64,000 nt of DNA from Rhodocyclaceae bacterium (GTDB lineage Bacteria; Pseudomonadota; Gammaproteobacteria; Burkholderiales; Rhodocyclaceae), in contig JAKLLG010000005.1 in the NCBI GenBank assembly GCA_023150275.1, positions 124,001 to 188,000 of the forward strand, in the 5' to 3' direction. Both the position numbers and the translations under genes were made by a program. Below, one piece after another: positions 17,225 to 28,150 of the stretch; position 1 is the first letter of the stretch, and each line of letters opens with the position of its first letter. Below the pieces are notes generated by a model that was given only the letters and a program-made list of their open reading frames with translations, made no database searches and had not been told where the DNA came from.

Positions 17225-18817
17225 TCAGGCCTTGTGTTGGTGATACCAGCGCAGCAGGCCGGCGGTGGAGGAATCCGTCTCGATTGTCCGATCGGCCTCC
17301 TCAACGGCGGGCAGCAGCCTTGCCGCAAGTTTCTTGCCCAGTTCGACGCCCCACTGGTCGAAGGGATTGATACCCCAGATCGCAGCCTGCGCGCACACCT
17401 TGTGTTCATAGGCCGCGAGCAGGCGGCCAAGGTTGTAGGGGTCCAGTCGCTGCAGCAGGATCATCGACGAGGGCTGGTTGCCGGGGCAGGTGCGCAGCGG
17501 GTCGGCATGGTCGTTGCCGAAGGCGAGGGCTTCTGCCTGCGCGAAACAGTTCGCGAGCAGTTTCTCGTGGTGCCCGGGCAGCGGGAAATCGCTTTCGACG
17601 AAGGCGATGAAATCGCTCGGAATCAGCGTGCCGCCCTGGTGCAGCATCTGGAAATACGCATGCTGCGTGTTGCTGCCGGCACCGCCCCAGAGCACCGGTG
17701 CGGTCGAGGCGCCGACAGGCAGCCCGTCCGGGCGCAAGGCCTTGCCGTTCGATTCCATGTCCAGTTGCTGCAGATAGTCCGGCAGGTAACGCAGCGACTG
17801 GCTGTAGGGGGAAATTGACAGGCTTTGTGCCGCGAGGAAATTGATGTTCCAGATGCCGATCAGCGCCATCAGCAGCGGAACGTTGCGCTCCGTCGGCGCA
17901 TCGCGAAAGTGATTGTCCATTGCATGCGCGCCGGCGAGCATCGCCTCGAAGGCATCCATGCCGATGGCCAGCGCCAGCGGCAGACCGACGGCGCTCCACA
18001 GCGAAAAGCGGCCGCCGACCCAGTCCCAGAATTCGAAGAGGCGATCGGCAGCGATGCCGAAAAGCAGCGCTTCGGCGGGATTGGCGGTGACGGCGACGAA
18101 CTGGCGGGCCATTGCCGCGTCGCCGGCATCGCCCGCCGCGGCGAGCAGCCAGTCGCGCGCGCTGCGGGCGTTGCACAGCGTTTCCAGCGTCGTGAAGGTC
18201 TTGCTGGTAACGATGAACAGCGTCGTGCGCGGATCGAGCCGCTCCAGCCGGGGGGCCAGATCGGCTGCGTCGAGATTGGAAACGTAATGCACGTTGAGTC
18301 CCGGATGCGCGTACGCATCAAGGGCGACGGTCGCCATCCGCGGGCCGAGATCGGAGCCGCCGATGCCGATATTGACGACGGCACGGATCGGCTCGCCGGA
18401 GTAGCCGCGCAGGCCGCCGCCGCGAACGCTGTCGCAGAAGTGGCGCATGCGCGCCTGCGTGGCGCGGATCTTCGGCATCACATCCTCGCCGCCGGCATGC
18501 ATCAGCAGGGATTCCTCGCGGTGACGCAGCGCGATGTGCAGTGCTGCGCGGTTTTCGCTGCGGTTGATGGCTTCGCCGGCGAACATGCGGCGTGCCCATC
18601 CGCGCACGTCGGCGGCGTCAGCCAGTGCCGCGAGCAGGGCGACGGTTTCGCTGTCGATGAGCTGTTTCGAATAATCGAAAAGCAGACCATCGGCATCGAC
18701 CGAGAAGCGCGCGAAACGATCGCGGTCGGCGGCGAACAGATCGCTCAGGTGGCGGGGGCGCATCTTCGCGGCATGCGCGGTGAGAGCCTGCCAGGCGGGG
18801 GTGGCGGTGATGCTCAT
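17225..18817 (-). CDS. pgi: Glucose-6-phosphate isomerase
   Basis: Interconverts glucose 6-phosphate and fructose 6-phosphate. The protein has 530 residues. It shows NIGIGGSDLGPRM, the sugar-phosphate-binding TSKTFTTLET, WDWVGGRFSLWSAVGLP and GNQPSSMILL, with the C-terminal INPFDQWGVELGKKLA signature. It is located between thyA and folA with 10-bp and 5-bp gaps, which implies one transcript; that is unusual because thyA and folA are more often direct neighbours. Confidence 0.97.
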   Translation of the reverse strand: MSITATPAWQALTAHAAKMRPRHLSDLFAADRDRFARFSVDADGLLFDYSKQLIDSETVALLAALADAADVRGWARRMFAGEAINRSENRAALHIALRHREESLLMHAGGEDVMPKIRATQARMRHFCDSVRGGGLRGYSGEPIRAVVNIGIGGSDLGPRMATVALDAYAHPGLNVHYVSNLDAADLAPRLERLDPRTTLFIVTSKTFTTLETLCNARSARDWLLAAAGDAGDAAMARQFVAVTANPAEALLFGIAADRLFEFWDWVGGRFSLWSAVGLPLALAIGMDAFEAMLAGAHAMDNHFRDAPTERNVPLLMALIGIWNINFLAAQSLSISPYSQSLRYLPDYLQQLDMESNGKALRPDGLPVGASTAPVLWGGAGSNTQHAYFQMLHQGGTLIPSDFIAFVESDFPLPGHHEKLLANCFAQAEALAFGNDHADPLRTCPGNQPSSMILLQRLDPYNLGRLLAAYEHKVCAQAAIWGINPFDQWGVELGKKLAARLLPAVEEADRTIETDSSTAGLLRWYHQHKA

Positions 18818-18827
18818 GGGATTTTTG

Positions 18828-19622
18828 TCAGACGGCGACGGGGGCCGGGATATGCGGGTGCGGGTCGTAGCCGGAGAGCGTGAAATCCTCGAAGCGGAAG
18901 GCGAAGAGATCCTTTACCTGCGGGTTGATCTGCATGCTCGGCAGCGGGCGGGTTTCACGCGCAAGTTGCAGGCGGGCCTGCTCCAGATGATTGCTGTAGA
19001 GATGCGCATCGCCGAGCGTATGCACGAAATCGCCGGGGCGGTAGCCGCATACCTGCGCCAGCATCAGCGTCAGCAGTGCATAGGAGGCGATGTTGAACGG
19101 CACGCCGAGGAAGATGTCCGCGCTGCGCTGATAGAGCTGGCACGACAGACGTCCGTTTGCGACGTAGAACTGAAAGAGCGCGTGACACGGCGGCAACGCC
19201 ATGCGATCAACATCGCCCGGATTCCAGGCGCTGACGATGTGCCGGCGCGAGTCCGGATTCTTCTTCAGGCCCTCGACCAGCTGAACGATCTGGTCGACCT
19301 CGCGTCCGTCGGCGGTTTTCCAGTGGCGCCACTGATGGCCGTAGACCGGACCGAGATTGCCGTCGGCGTCGGCCCATTCGTCCCAGATGCGGACACCGTT
19401 GTCCTGCAGGTACTTGATGTTGGTGTCGCCGGCGAGAAACCACAGCAGTTCGTGAATGATCGAGCGCAGGTGCAGCTTCTTCGTGGTCAGCAGCGGGAAG
19501 CCTTTTTCCAGATCGAAGCGCATCTGCCAGCCGAATACCGAGCGGGTGCCGGTGCCGGTGCGGTCGGTTTTTTCATGGCCGTGTTCGAGCACGTGCCGCA
19601 TCAGTTCCAGATATTGCTGCAT
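18828..19622 (-). CDS. thyA: Thymidylate synthase
   Basis: Methylates dUMP to dTMP using methylene-tetrahydrofolate. The protein has 264 residues, the E. coli length. Catalytic Cys146 lies in [49 protein letters not shown] and [14 protein letters not shown] are all conserved. It is first of the thyA-pgi-folA operon and divergent from the universal stress protein gene. Confidence 0.98.
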   Translation of the reverse strand: MQQYLELMRHVLEHGHEKTDRTGTGTRSVFGWQMRFDLEKGFPLLTTKKLHLRSIIHELLWFLAGDTNIKYLQDNGVRIWDEWADADGNLGPVYGHQWRHWKTADGREVDQIVQLVEGLKKNPDSRRHIVSAWNPGDVDRMALPPCHALFQFYVANGRLSCQLYQRSADIFLGVPFNIASYALLTLMLAQVCGYRPGDFVHTLGDAHLYSNHLEQARLQLARETRPLPSMQINPQVKDLFAFRFEDFTLSGYDPHPHIPAPVAV

Positions 19623-19854
19623 GTCTTGTTGCTCGCTTTGTCGGGGCGGGGGAAAGTGTCGGGCATTCTAAACGATTTGATCGGCATAAATTCGTTGCTG
19701 CTGGTGGCGCTCCGGTGGTCGGCCCCGGGCTTCGCAATGTGAAACGCCTACTCAGGTCTCTTCGGCAATGGTATCCTGTGCACTGTTCAGGTTGTCTGAC
19801 ATATTTGCGGCTATGGGAGCGCCCGGATCGCCGCACCCGAATAGGAGATCGTTC

Positions 19855-20310
19855 ATGTACCAGCGCATCCTCGTCGCCATCGACGACAGTTTTATGACAG
19901 ACAAGGTGCTCGACACCGCCATCGACCTCAGCAAGCGTTATGGCGCAACGCTGGGGCTGCTGCACGCGCTCGATGAGGCCATGTTCGGCCATCATCCTTC
20001 GGCCGAGAATTTTTTGCCGAACAGTGTTGGCAAACTTGAATACAAGATGCGCAAGGGCGCGGGCGCTTTCCTCGATCGGGCCGCGAAGCGCGTGGCCGAT
20101 GCCGGGATCGATGCCGAGCTCAAGCTCGTCGAATCGGAAACCAAGCATATCTCGGACATGCTCGCCGAAGCCGCGAACGAGTGGAAGGCCGATCTGCTGG
20201 TGGTCGGCACGCACGGACGTCGCGGCGTCGAGCGTTTCTTCATTGGCAGCGTCGCCGAGCGCCTGGCGCGCAAGGTGGAAACCTCGCTGTTGCTGGTGCG
20301 CGGCGAATAA
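19855..20310 (+). CDS. Universal stress protein, UspA family
   Basis: Cytoplasmic single-domain Usp protein of 151 residues. The start MYQRILVAIDDS gives the conserved Asp of the nucleotide pocket. GTHGRRGVERFFIGSVAE matches the G-2x-G-9x-G(S/T) ATP-binding motif, so it is probably of the ATP-binding type. AGGAG at 19843-19847 is seven bases before ATG 19855. It stands alone; the preceding 232 bp separate it from divergent thyA. Confidence 0.93.
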   Translation: MYQRILVAIDDSFMTDKVLDTAIDLSKRYGATLGLLHALDEAMFGHHPSAENFLPNSVGKLEYKMRKGAGAFLDRAAKRVADAGIDAELKLVESETKHISDMLAEAANEWKADLLVVGTHGRRGVERFFIGSVAERLARKVETSLLLVRGE

Positions 20311-20448
20311 GCCGCGATTGAACAGACGATAAGCCAGCTTTCCCTCTCGCGACTCCGGCGGCGCGTTACAGCCGCCGGGCGTCGGATCGTCTGTGCCGCG
20401 GCGATGCGCCCGCTGCCGATTTCACTTGCCTGTCTCCGCCGCTGCTCA

Positions 20449-20478
20449 TTAGACTCTCCGCTGATCTGGTTCTATAAC
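20449..20478 (+). promoter_or_regulatory. Possible promoter for the gene at 20522
   Basis: TTAGAC (20449-20454) and TATAAC (20473-20478), 18 bp apart, lie 43 bp before the next start codon. The match to sigma-70 consensus is moderate, and it is the best in the 211-bp gap. Confidence 0.35.
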
Positions 20479-20521
20479 AACAGCATGCTGGTGCAGCAGC
20501 GCCGGCGGTGGAGCAGCGTTC

Positions 20522-22054
20522 ATGATCCTCAGTCTATTCTCCTCGCGGCCGGACCATCCGCTTGCCGACCCCAAGGAGCTCAAGCGAATCGTCGGCGAGA
20601 TTCCCCTCGACAACGCCTTCAAGGCGGTCGACGAGATCAGTGGCTGGCTGGAATCGCTCGCCAACGCCGACGGTTTTCGCCCCGACCTGCTTTTCGACGT
20701 GGCGCGGCAACTCGATGATGCGGCGCAGCCGCACCTGAGGAAGCTCGCGCGCGACTACCTCCACAGCCCGCGCCTGTCGCGCTCCGAGGAAAAGAAGCTG
20801 TGGTCGGCGGTGTTCGGCTACTGGACGCTGCTGACCGGTGTTGGCGAAAGCTGCCTTCGCTATGTCGCGGAGCACCCGAAGGGCGACAAGGGTGTCGACG
20901 CGCTCAAGCCGGCCCTGCCCCTGCTTGCGGCACGCACCGTTGCCGGGCTCGCGCAGATGGTGAAATGGGTCGAGTTCCGCTACGGTCCGGTGACCAACGA
21001 GCTATGGCGGCGCCTCGGGAGCGCCTATCTCATCGCCGAGGCGCAGAAGGTCGCCCAGAAACCCCTCCAGCTCTATCCGCAGGTCTCTGGCGCAACCACG
21101 GTCAGCGGCGAGTATCTGCATGCCCTCATTTTCCACGCGTCGTCGATGGACAATCTGATGCCGCTGGAGATCGAACTTGCCGACCGCGTGATCGCGCACT
21201 TTCTGCCCGGTTTCGATTTTTCGACCGAGGCCAGGCACGACAGTGTCTACTGGGTCGATGCCAGGGAGGCGCAGGGGCCCATGCGCATGGCGCGGCTGCC
21301 GCAGGCGCTGACGCCAAGTCTGCGCTTCTTCTCGCCGGGCGGCGTACCGAAGGCACTGGCCGAGTTGATCAGCCACGTCGAGCGCGGCGAGGTTCCCGCT
21401 GACCTGAATCTGGGGGCGCAGTATCAACCGCGCACCGTCCTGCCCGTGCTGCGGCATCTCGCAACCTACTGGGCCAAGCAGCCCCCGCTGCGCGAGCACC
21501 CGCGTCACAACGTGAAAACGCGGCTGGCCGTGTTGCAGGGCTTTGACGACAGCTTCACCGTTTTTGCCGGCGATGTCGCGCGCATTGGCAAGGAACGGGC
21601 TGCGGAGAGTTGGGTCGTCGAAAACGTCAGCCTCGGCGGCTTCGGTGCAGCGATCGACAACCTGCGCGGCGAATGGCTGAAGGTGGGTTCGCTGCTCAGC
21701 ATGCAGCCCGAGGGTGGTGAGAACTGGGTGCTTGGCATTGTCCGCCGTTTCTCGAAGGACAGCGAAACGCACGCCAGTGTCGGCATCCAGACGCTGGCGC
21801 GACAGGCCCTCAGTGTCCGTTTGTTGCCGCGCACCAGCAGCTATGCCGCCGGCAACGAAATTCCCGGAATCCGCCTGCCCGAGGATCGCAGTCCCGGCGA
21901 GGTGCGCATGGTGCTGCCGGTGGCAACCTTCGATGTGCGCGAAAGCCTCGAATTCGTGAGCGGCGAGCGGCGCTATCTGCTGACGCCGATCGAACTGGTC
22001 GAGTCAGGCAGCGATTACGAAATCGCACGCTACCGCGAACTGGTCGAGGGCTGA
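20522..22054 (+). CDS. Large uncharacterised protein with PilZ-like C-terminal region
   Basis: Protein of 510 residues, predicted soluble and cytoplasmic, with no signal or TM. The N-terminal 300 residues are helix-rich and match no family I recognise. Around residues 365-425 the segment WVVENVSLGGFGAAIDNLRG...LKVGSLLSMQPEGGENWVLGIVRRF has the (D/N)xSxxG turn and following strands of a PilZ domain. The usual RxxxR before that motif is not evident, so c-di-GMP binding is doubtful. Given the MshEN-containing pilus ATPase elsewhere in the window, a link to c-di-GMP signalling is possible but unproven. It is a single gene. Confidence 0.8.
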   Translation: MILSLFSSRPDHPLADPKELKRIVGEIPLDNAFKAVDEISGWLESLANADGFRPDLLFDVARQLDDAAQPHLRKLARDYLHSPRLSRSEEKKLWSAVFGYWTLLTGVGESCLRYVAEHPKGDKGVDALKPALPLLAARTVAGLAQMVKWVEFRYGPVTNELWRRLGSAYLIAEAQKVAQKPLQLYPQVSGATTVSGEYLHALIFHASSMDNLMPLEIELADRVIAHFLPGFDFSTEARHDSVYWVDAREAQGPMRMARLPQALTPSLRFFSPGGVPKALAELISHVERGEVPADLNLGAQYQPRTVLPVLRHLATYWAKQPPLREHPRHNVKTRLAVLQGFDDSFTVFAGDVARIGKERAAESWVVENVSLGGFGAAIDNLRGEWLKVGSLLSMQPEGGENWVLGIVRRFSKDSETHASVGIQTLARQALSVRLLPRTSSYAAGNEIPGIRLPEDRSPGEVRMVLPVATFDVRESLEFVSGERRYLLTPIELVESGSDYEIARYRELVEG

Positions 22055-22059
22055 CCGGC

Positions 22060-22650
22060 TTACTTGGCGCGGATCGCTGATTTCGGCCGGAAGGCCTTGA
22101 TCACGGCCTCGTCGGTTTCGACATAGGGGCCGCCGATCAGATCCAGGCAATAGGGCACGGCGGCGAAGATGCCGGGCACCGTCGTCTGGCCGTCGCTGTC
22201 GCGCAGACCCTCCAGCGTTTCGCGGATCGATTTCGGTTGCCCGGGCAGGTTGAGGATCAGTGCGCGGCCGCGGATGACGCCGACCTGGCGCGAGAGGATC
22301 GCGGTCGGAACGAAGTTCAGGCTGATCTGGCGCATCTGCTCGCCAAAGCCCGGCATTACCCGGTCGGCGACTGCCAGTGTGGCTTCGGGCGTGACATCGC
22401 GCGGCGCCGGGCCGGTGCCGCCGGTGGTCAGCACCAGATGGCAGCCGACCTTGTCCACCAGTTCCACCAGCGCACCTTCGATCACCGCCTGTTCATCAGG
22501 AATCAGGCGGGTCTCCATGCGCCATGGCGTCGTCAGCGCGCGCGCGAACCAGTCGCGCAGCGCGGGAATGCCCTGGTCTTCATAAACCCCCTGCGACGCC
22601 CGATCGCTGATCGAGACGAGTCCGATCAGCAGTTCATCAGTCGTCGTCAT
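22060..22650 (-). CDS. mogA: Molybdopterin adenylyltransferase
   Basis: Adenylates molybdopterin before molybdate insertion. The protein has 196 residues. IGLVSISDRASQGVYEDQGIPAL at the start, TTGGTGPAPRDVTPEAT (MPT-binding) and LNLPGQPKSIRETLEGL are diagnostic of MogA. ATG 22650, six bases after GAGG, is preferred over an ATG two codons earlier that directly abuts the GAGG. It overlaps the 3' end of darP by 14 bp. A molybdoenzyme, MsrP, is encoded at the end of this window. Confidence 0.94.
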   Translation of the reverse strand: MTTTDELLIGLVSISDRASQGVYEDQGIPALRDWFARALTTPWRMETRLIPDEQAVIEGALVELVDKVGCHLVLTTGGTGPAPRDVTPEATLAVADRVMPGFGEQMRQISLNFVPTAILSRQVGVIRGRALILNLPGQPKSIRETLEGLRDSDGQTTVPGIFAAVPYCLDLIGGPYVETDEAVIKAFRPKSAIRAK

Positions 22651-23164
22651 TCGCATCCTCGCCTTCGTCGCGGATGCCCGCATCCAGTGCCTTCAACTCC
22701 TGAAAGAGCATGCGGTAGCTGCGCGGCGGCTTCTGTCCTTCCTGCTCCTTGAGGGCGCTGCGACGCAGCGCGCGCAAATGCTGCAAGTCGGCTTGCGGCC
22801 AGGTGTCGGCAATTTCGGCCAGCGTCTTTTCGTCAGCCAGCAGGCGTTCGCGCAGGCGTTCGAGTCGGTGCATGCGCGCCACCTCGGCGGCCGATTCGCC
22901 GCGGATCGCGGCCAGCGCCGCACGGATCGGCTCCGGGTCGATATCGCGCATCAGTTTGCCGACATACTGCAGCTGCCGCCGCCGGGCGCCGTGACTGGTG
23001 ATGCGCTGCGCCGCGAGCAGCGCCTCGCGCAGGCTCTCGGGGATGTCGATCTTGCGCAGCCGCTCCACGGAGAGGGCTGCCAGTTCCTCGCCGAGATCTT
23101 GCAGGGCGTGCATTTCCTGCTTCTTGCGGGTTTTCGAGAGGGGGGCGAGTGCGTCGTCGGTCAT
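22637..23164 (-). CDS. darP: Ribosome-associated protein DarP/YjgA (DUF615)
   Basis: Protein of 175 residues of the DUF615 family, an assembly factor that associates with the 50S subunit. SKTRKKQEMHALQDLGEELAAL at the N-terminus and RRRQLQYVGKLMRDIDPEPIRAAL are the family hallmarks. It is charged throughout and ends in an acidic tail (GEDANDDD). It is divergent from pmbA, as in many proteobacteria, and overlaps mogA. Confidence 0.95.
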   Translation of the reverse strand: MTDDALAPLSKTRKKQEMHALQDLGEELAALSVERLRKIDIPESLREALLAAQRITSHGARRRQLQYVGKLMRDIDPEPIRAALAAIRGESAAEVARMHRLERLRERLLADEKTLAEIADTWPQADLQHLRALRRSALKEQEGQKPPRSYRMLFQELKALDAGIRDEGEDANDDD

Positions 23165-23275
23165 GTGTGGAGCTCTTGTTCAGGCGGCAGTGCGACAATG
23201 CGGCAATGCGCGGGCTGCTATGATAGCGGCTTTCCTGCGACTTCCGAACGCGCTTGCGCGCGCACCCAGGCCAAC

Positions 23276-24640
23276 ATGTCACGATCCCCTGCAAACCGTA
23301 CCGGTGAATCCCGCTTCAGCCACACGCATGCCACCCTGCAACAACTGGCGCACGATGTGCTCTCGCACGCCGCCCGGCTCGGCGCCAGTGCCTGCGATGT
23401 GGATGTCTCGGAAGGCTTCGGGCAGTCGGTCACGGTGCGCCAGGGCGAGGTCGAGACGATCGAATACAACCGCGACAAGGGCATCGGCGTCACCGTCTAT
23501 CTCGGTCAGCAGAAGGGGTACGCGAGCACCTCCGATTTCTCCGCCGCGGCGCTGCGCGACACTGTGCAGGCGGCACTCGACATCGCCCGCTTCACCGCGG
23601 CCGACCCCTGTGCGGGCCTTGCCGATGCCGCGCTGATGAGCGGGGCATCGCCCGATCTCGATCTCTATCATCCGTGGCCCTTGCCGGTCGAGGCGGCCAT
23701 CGACATCGCGCGCCGCTGCGAGGCGGCGGCTTTCGCCGTCAGCCCGCAGGTGTCCAACTCGGAAGGGGCCAGCGTGTCGACGCAGGAGGCACATTTCGTC
23801 TCCGCCAACAGCCTCGGGTTCATGGGCGGCTATCCGACCTCGCGCCACTACGTTTCCTGCTCGGTGATCGCCGGCGAGGGCGATGTCATGCAGCGCGACG
23901 ACTGGTACTCCACCGCGCGCAGCGGTGAAGCGCTGGCTGCGCCCGAGGCGATCGGCGACTATGCGGCACGGCGCGCGCTGGCCCGCCTGGGCGCGCGCAA
24001 GATCCGCACCTGTCAGGTGCCGGTGCTGTTCGAGGCGCCGCTGGCGGCAACGCTGATCGGCAACTTCGTGCATGCCGTCAGCGGCGGCGCGCTGTACCGC
24101 AAGTCGAGTTTTCTGCTCGACAGCCTCGGCCGGCAGGTTTTCCCGCGCCATGTGAATATCAGCGAGCGGCCACATCTGCGCGGCGGGCTCGCCTCTTCCG
24201 CCTTCGACAACGACGGCGTCGCCACGCGCGATCGCGAGGTGATCACCGATGGCGTGCTGCAGGGCTATTTCCTCTCCGCCTACACCGCCCGCAAGCTGGG
24301 CATGCAGACCACCGGCAATGCCGGCGGCTGCCACAACCTCCTCGTTCGCGGCGGCGAACGCGATTTCCGCGGGCTTCTGCAGCAGATGGGGCGCGGCCTG
24401 CTGGTCACCGAACTGCTCGGTCACGGCGTCAATTACGTCACCGGCGACTATTCGCGCGGTGCCGCCGGCTACTGGGTCGAGAACGGCGAGATCGTCCATC
24501 CGGTCGAGGAAATCACCATCGCCGGCAATCTGCGCGACATGCTCGCCAACATCGTCGGCATTGGCAGCGACGTCGTTTGTCGCGGCTCCAAGCAGGTTGG
24601 CTCGATCTTGCTGGAGCGCATGCAGGTCGCCGGAAACTGA
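23276..24640 (+). CDS. pmbA: Metalloprotease PmbA/TldE
   Basis: Non-catalytic partner of the TldD/TldE protease that cleaves modified peptides and labile antitoxins. The protein has 454 residues. VRQGEVETIEYNRDKGIGVTVYLGQQKGYASTSD at the N-terminus and the C-terminal LLVTELLGHGVNYVTGDYSRGAAGYWVENGEI are typical. ATG 23276 has AGG six bases upstream and gives the usual family N-terminus. It is divergent from darP (111 bp between starts), a conserved arrangement. Confidence 0.95.
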   Translation: MSRSPANRTGESRFSHTHATLQQLAHDVLSHAARLGASACDVDVSEGFGQSVTVRQGEVETIEYNRDKGIGVTVYLGQQKGYASTSDFSAAALRDTVQAALDIARFTAADPCAGLADAALMSGASPDLDLYHPWPLPVEAAIDIARRCEAAAFAVSPQVSNSEGASVSTQEAHFVSANSLGFMGGYPTSRHYVSCSVIAGEGDVMQRDDWYSTARSGEALAAPEAIGDYAARRALARLGARKIRTCQVPVLFEAPLAATLIGNFVHAVSGGALYRKSSFLLDSLGRQVFPRHVNISERPHLRGGLASSAFDNDGVATRDREVITDGVLQGYFLSAYTARKLGMQTTGNAGGCHNLLVRGGERDFRGLLQQMGRGLLVTELLGHGVNYVTGDYSRGAAGYWVENGEIVHPVEEITIAGNLRDMLANIVGIGSDVVCRGSKQVGSILLERMQVAGN

Positions 24641-24793
24641 GTTTTTCCTGATTAGTGAAAAGCGCTAGACGATTCGTAAAAAAGTTGTATGATAACCCGG
24701 TTTTCTGTGTAGAAAGGGTGGCCTCGGCGTTCACGTCGACGCATCCGGAAACTGCGGAAACACCCGGCTGACAATGCTTGCAGCCCCGTCGTT

Positions 24794-24837
24794 TCACAAT
24801 GTGAGAGACGTTGCGGCGCGCGAGCCTTGGCTATAAT
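24794..24837 (+). promoter_or_regulatory. Promoter of the TRAP binding-protein gene with upstream inverted repeat
   Basis: A perfect TATAAT lies at 24832-24837, with TTGCGG at 24811-24816 (15-bp spacer, shorter than ideal). Just upstream, TCACA-A-TGTGA (24794-24804) is a perfect short inverted repeat, centred about 45 bp before the likely start point. It may bind a regulator. The leader ends in a strong GGAGGAG ribosome-binding site at 24864-24870. Confidence 0.6.
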
Positions 24838-24878
24838 CGATTCGCTGTTCGTTTGTTCAACTTGGAGGAGACAACTCT

Positions 24879-25964
24879 ATGGAACGTCGTTCCTTTCTGA
24901 AAAAAGCCGGTGTTGGTATCGCCGCCGGTGCCGCAACCGTAGCCGCTCCGGCGGTCCATGCCCAGCAGACCATCCGCTGGCGCCTCGCGTCGAGCTTCCC
25001 GAAGGCGCTCGACACCATCTACGGCGGTGCCGACGTGTTTGCCAAGAAGGTCAGCGAACTGTCCGGCGGCAAGTTCACGATCACTGTGCATCCGGGTGGC
25101 GAGCTGGTGCCCGCCTTCGGCGTGGTCGATGCGGTCAAGGACGGTACGGTTGAATGCGCGCATACCGCGCCGTACTACTTCTTCGGCAAGGACGAAACCT
25201 TTGCCATGGATTGCGCCATCCCCTTCGGCCTCAATTCGCGCCAGATGACGGCGTGGATGTACCAGGGCAACGGCCTCAAGCTGTTCCGCGAGTTCTACAA
25301 GCCCTACAACATTGTCAATTTCCCGCTCGGCAACACGGGTGCCCAGATGGGCGGCTGGTACCGCAAGGAAATCAAGTCGCTGGCCGACATCAAGGGCATG
25401 AAGATGCGTATCGGCGGCTTCGGCGGCAAGGTGCTCGAGCGTATCGGTGGCGTGCCGCAGAACATTCCCGGCGGCGAGATCTATCAGGCGCTGGAAAAGG
25501 GCACCATCGACGCGACCGAGTGGGTTGGCCCGTACGATGACCAGAAGCTCGGCTTCAACAAGGTGGCGCCGAACTACTGCTACCCGGCCTGGTGGGAAGG
25601 TGGCCCGCAGCTGGTGCTGTACGTCAATAGCAAGGCCTATGAATCGCTGTCGCCCGAGTACAAGGCGATCGTCGAGGCGGCTGCTTCCTACGCCCACGTT
25701 GACATGCAGGCCGACTACGACGTCAAGAACCCGACCGCACTGAAACAGCTGGTTGCCGCCAATACCAAGCTTTTCCGCATGCCCAAGGACATCATGGACG
25801 CAGCCTTCAAGGCGTCGCAGGAACTCTACGGCGAATTGTCGGAGAAGAACCAGAACTGGAAGAAGATCTACGCCGACTACTCGAAGTTCCGTGCCGACCA
25901 GAACCTCTGGTTCCGCTTCTCGGAAATGGGTTTCGACAGCTACATGCAGTCGCAGAAGCTCTGA
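24879..25964 (+). CDS. TRAP transporter substrate-binding protein, TakP-like
   Basis: Periplasmic receptor of 361 residues. The N-terminus MERRSFLKKAGVGIAAGAATVAAPAVHAQ is a twin-arginine signal (RRSFLKK) ending at an AxA site. WRLASSFPKALDTIYGGADVFAKKV, SRQMTAWMYQGNGLKLFREFYK, MKMRIGGFGGKVLERIGGVPQ, ALEKGTIDATEWVGPYDDQKLGF and YPAWWEGG closely resemble TakP, the 2-oxo-acid binding protein of Rhodobacter. That similarity is recalled, not searched. The substrate is thus probably a small 2-oxo or hydroxy acid. It has its own promoter and terminator and is convergent to dctM/dctQ. Confidence 0.93.
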   Translation: MERRSFLKKAGVGIAAGAATVAAPAVHAQQTIRWRLASSFPKALDTIYGGADVFAKKVSELSGGKFTITVHPGGELVPAFGVVDAVKDGTVECAHTAPYYFFGKDETFAMDCAIPFGLNSRQMTAWMYQGNGLKLFREFYKPYNIVNFPLGNTGAQMGGWYRKEIKSLADIKGMKMRIGGFGGKVLERIGGVPQNIPGGEIYQALEKGTIDATEWVGPYDDQKLGFNKVAPNYCYPAWWEGGPQLVLYVNSKAYESLSPEYKAIVEAAASYAHVDMQADYDVKNPTALKQLVAANTKLFRMPKDIMDAAFKASQELYGELSEKNQNWKKIYADYSKFRADQNLWFRFSEMGFDSYMQSQKL

Positions 25965-25986
25965 TCGGTTCAGTCCTTCATCAAGA

Positions 25987-26014
25987 AGCCCCGCCAGCGT
26001 GCGGGGCTTTTTTT
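25987..26014 (+). terminator. Rho-independent terminator of the TRAP binding-protein gene
   Basis: AGCCCCGC (25987-25994) pairs perfectly with GCGGGGCT (26001-26008) and runs into seven Ts. It lies 22 bp after the stop codon. Confidence 0.9.
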
Positions 26015-26304
26015 CGCCATCTTGTGGCGTTGGCGCCGAGCATGTGTGCGAATGGGAGGCGCAACAACGCTCCGCTGTGGGGGGGCTTCTGCAGTTTGTG
26101 GTTGGAAAGCGCTTGATGCTCCCCCCGCCAACGCTGCCACCCCGCGCATGCGCATCGCGTGTCGTTTGCCTCGGGGCGCGCCCGGCAATCGCTTGCCCAA
26201 TGCTGCGCGTTTGCTGGTGGCCGCCGGGTGTCGAGCGCTGAACTCTCTTGTTGCGGGGGCACGTGCCGCTCATGCCGTGGCAGGGTGCCGACTGCGGGGG
26301 CAAG
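26015..26304. other. Intergenic stretch without a recognisable gene
   Basis: About 290 bp between two facing terminators. Several short open frames cross it, but none has a ribosome-binding site or a recognisable product. No promoter, repeat or RNA signature stands out. Confidence 0.6.
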
Positions 26305-26338
26305 AAAAAGCCGCGCCCGGGTATCCGGAGCGCGGCTT
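26305..26338 (-). terminator. Rho-independent terminator of dctQ-dctM
   Basis: On the minus strand the stem AAGCCGCGC (26308-26316 on the plus strand) pairs with GCGCGGCTT (26330-26338) and is followed by a T-run (plus-strand A-run 26305-26309). It lies 46 bp beyond the dctM stop. Confidence 0.85.
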
Positions 26339-26383
26339 CGCAAACTGCCATATGGTCGGGGCGTTGCCCGGCCGGGCGAGCGC

Positions 26384-28149
<1,766 letters not shown>

Positions 28150-28150
<1 letters not shown>

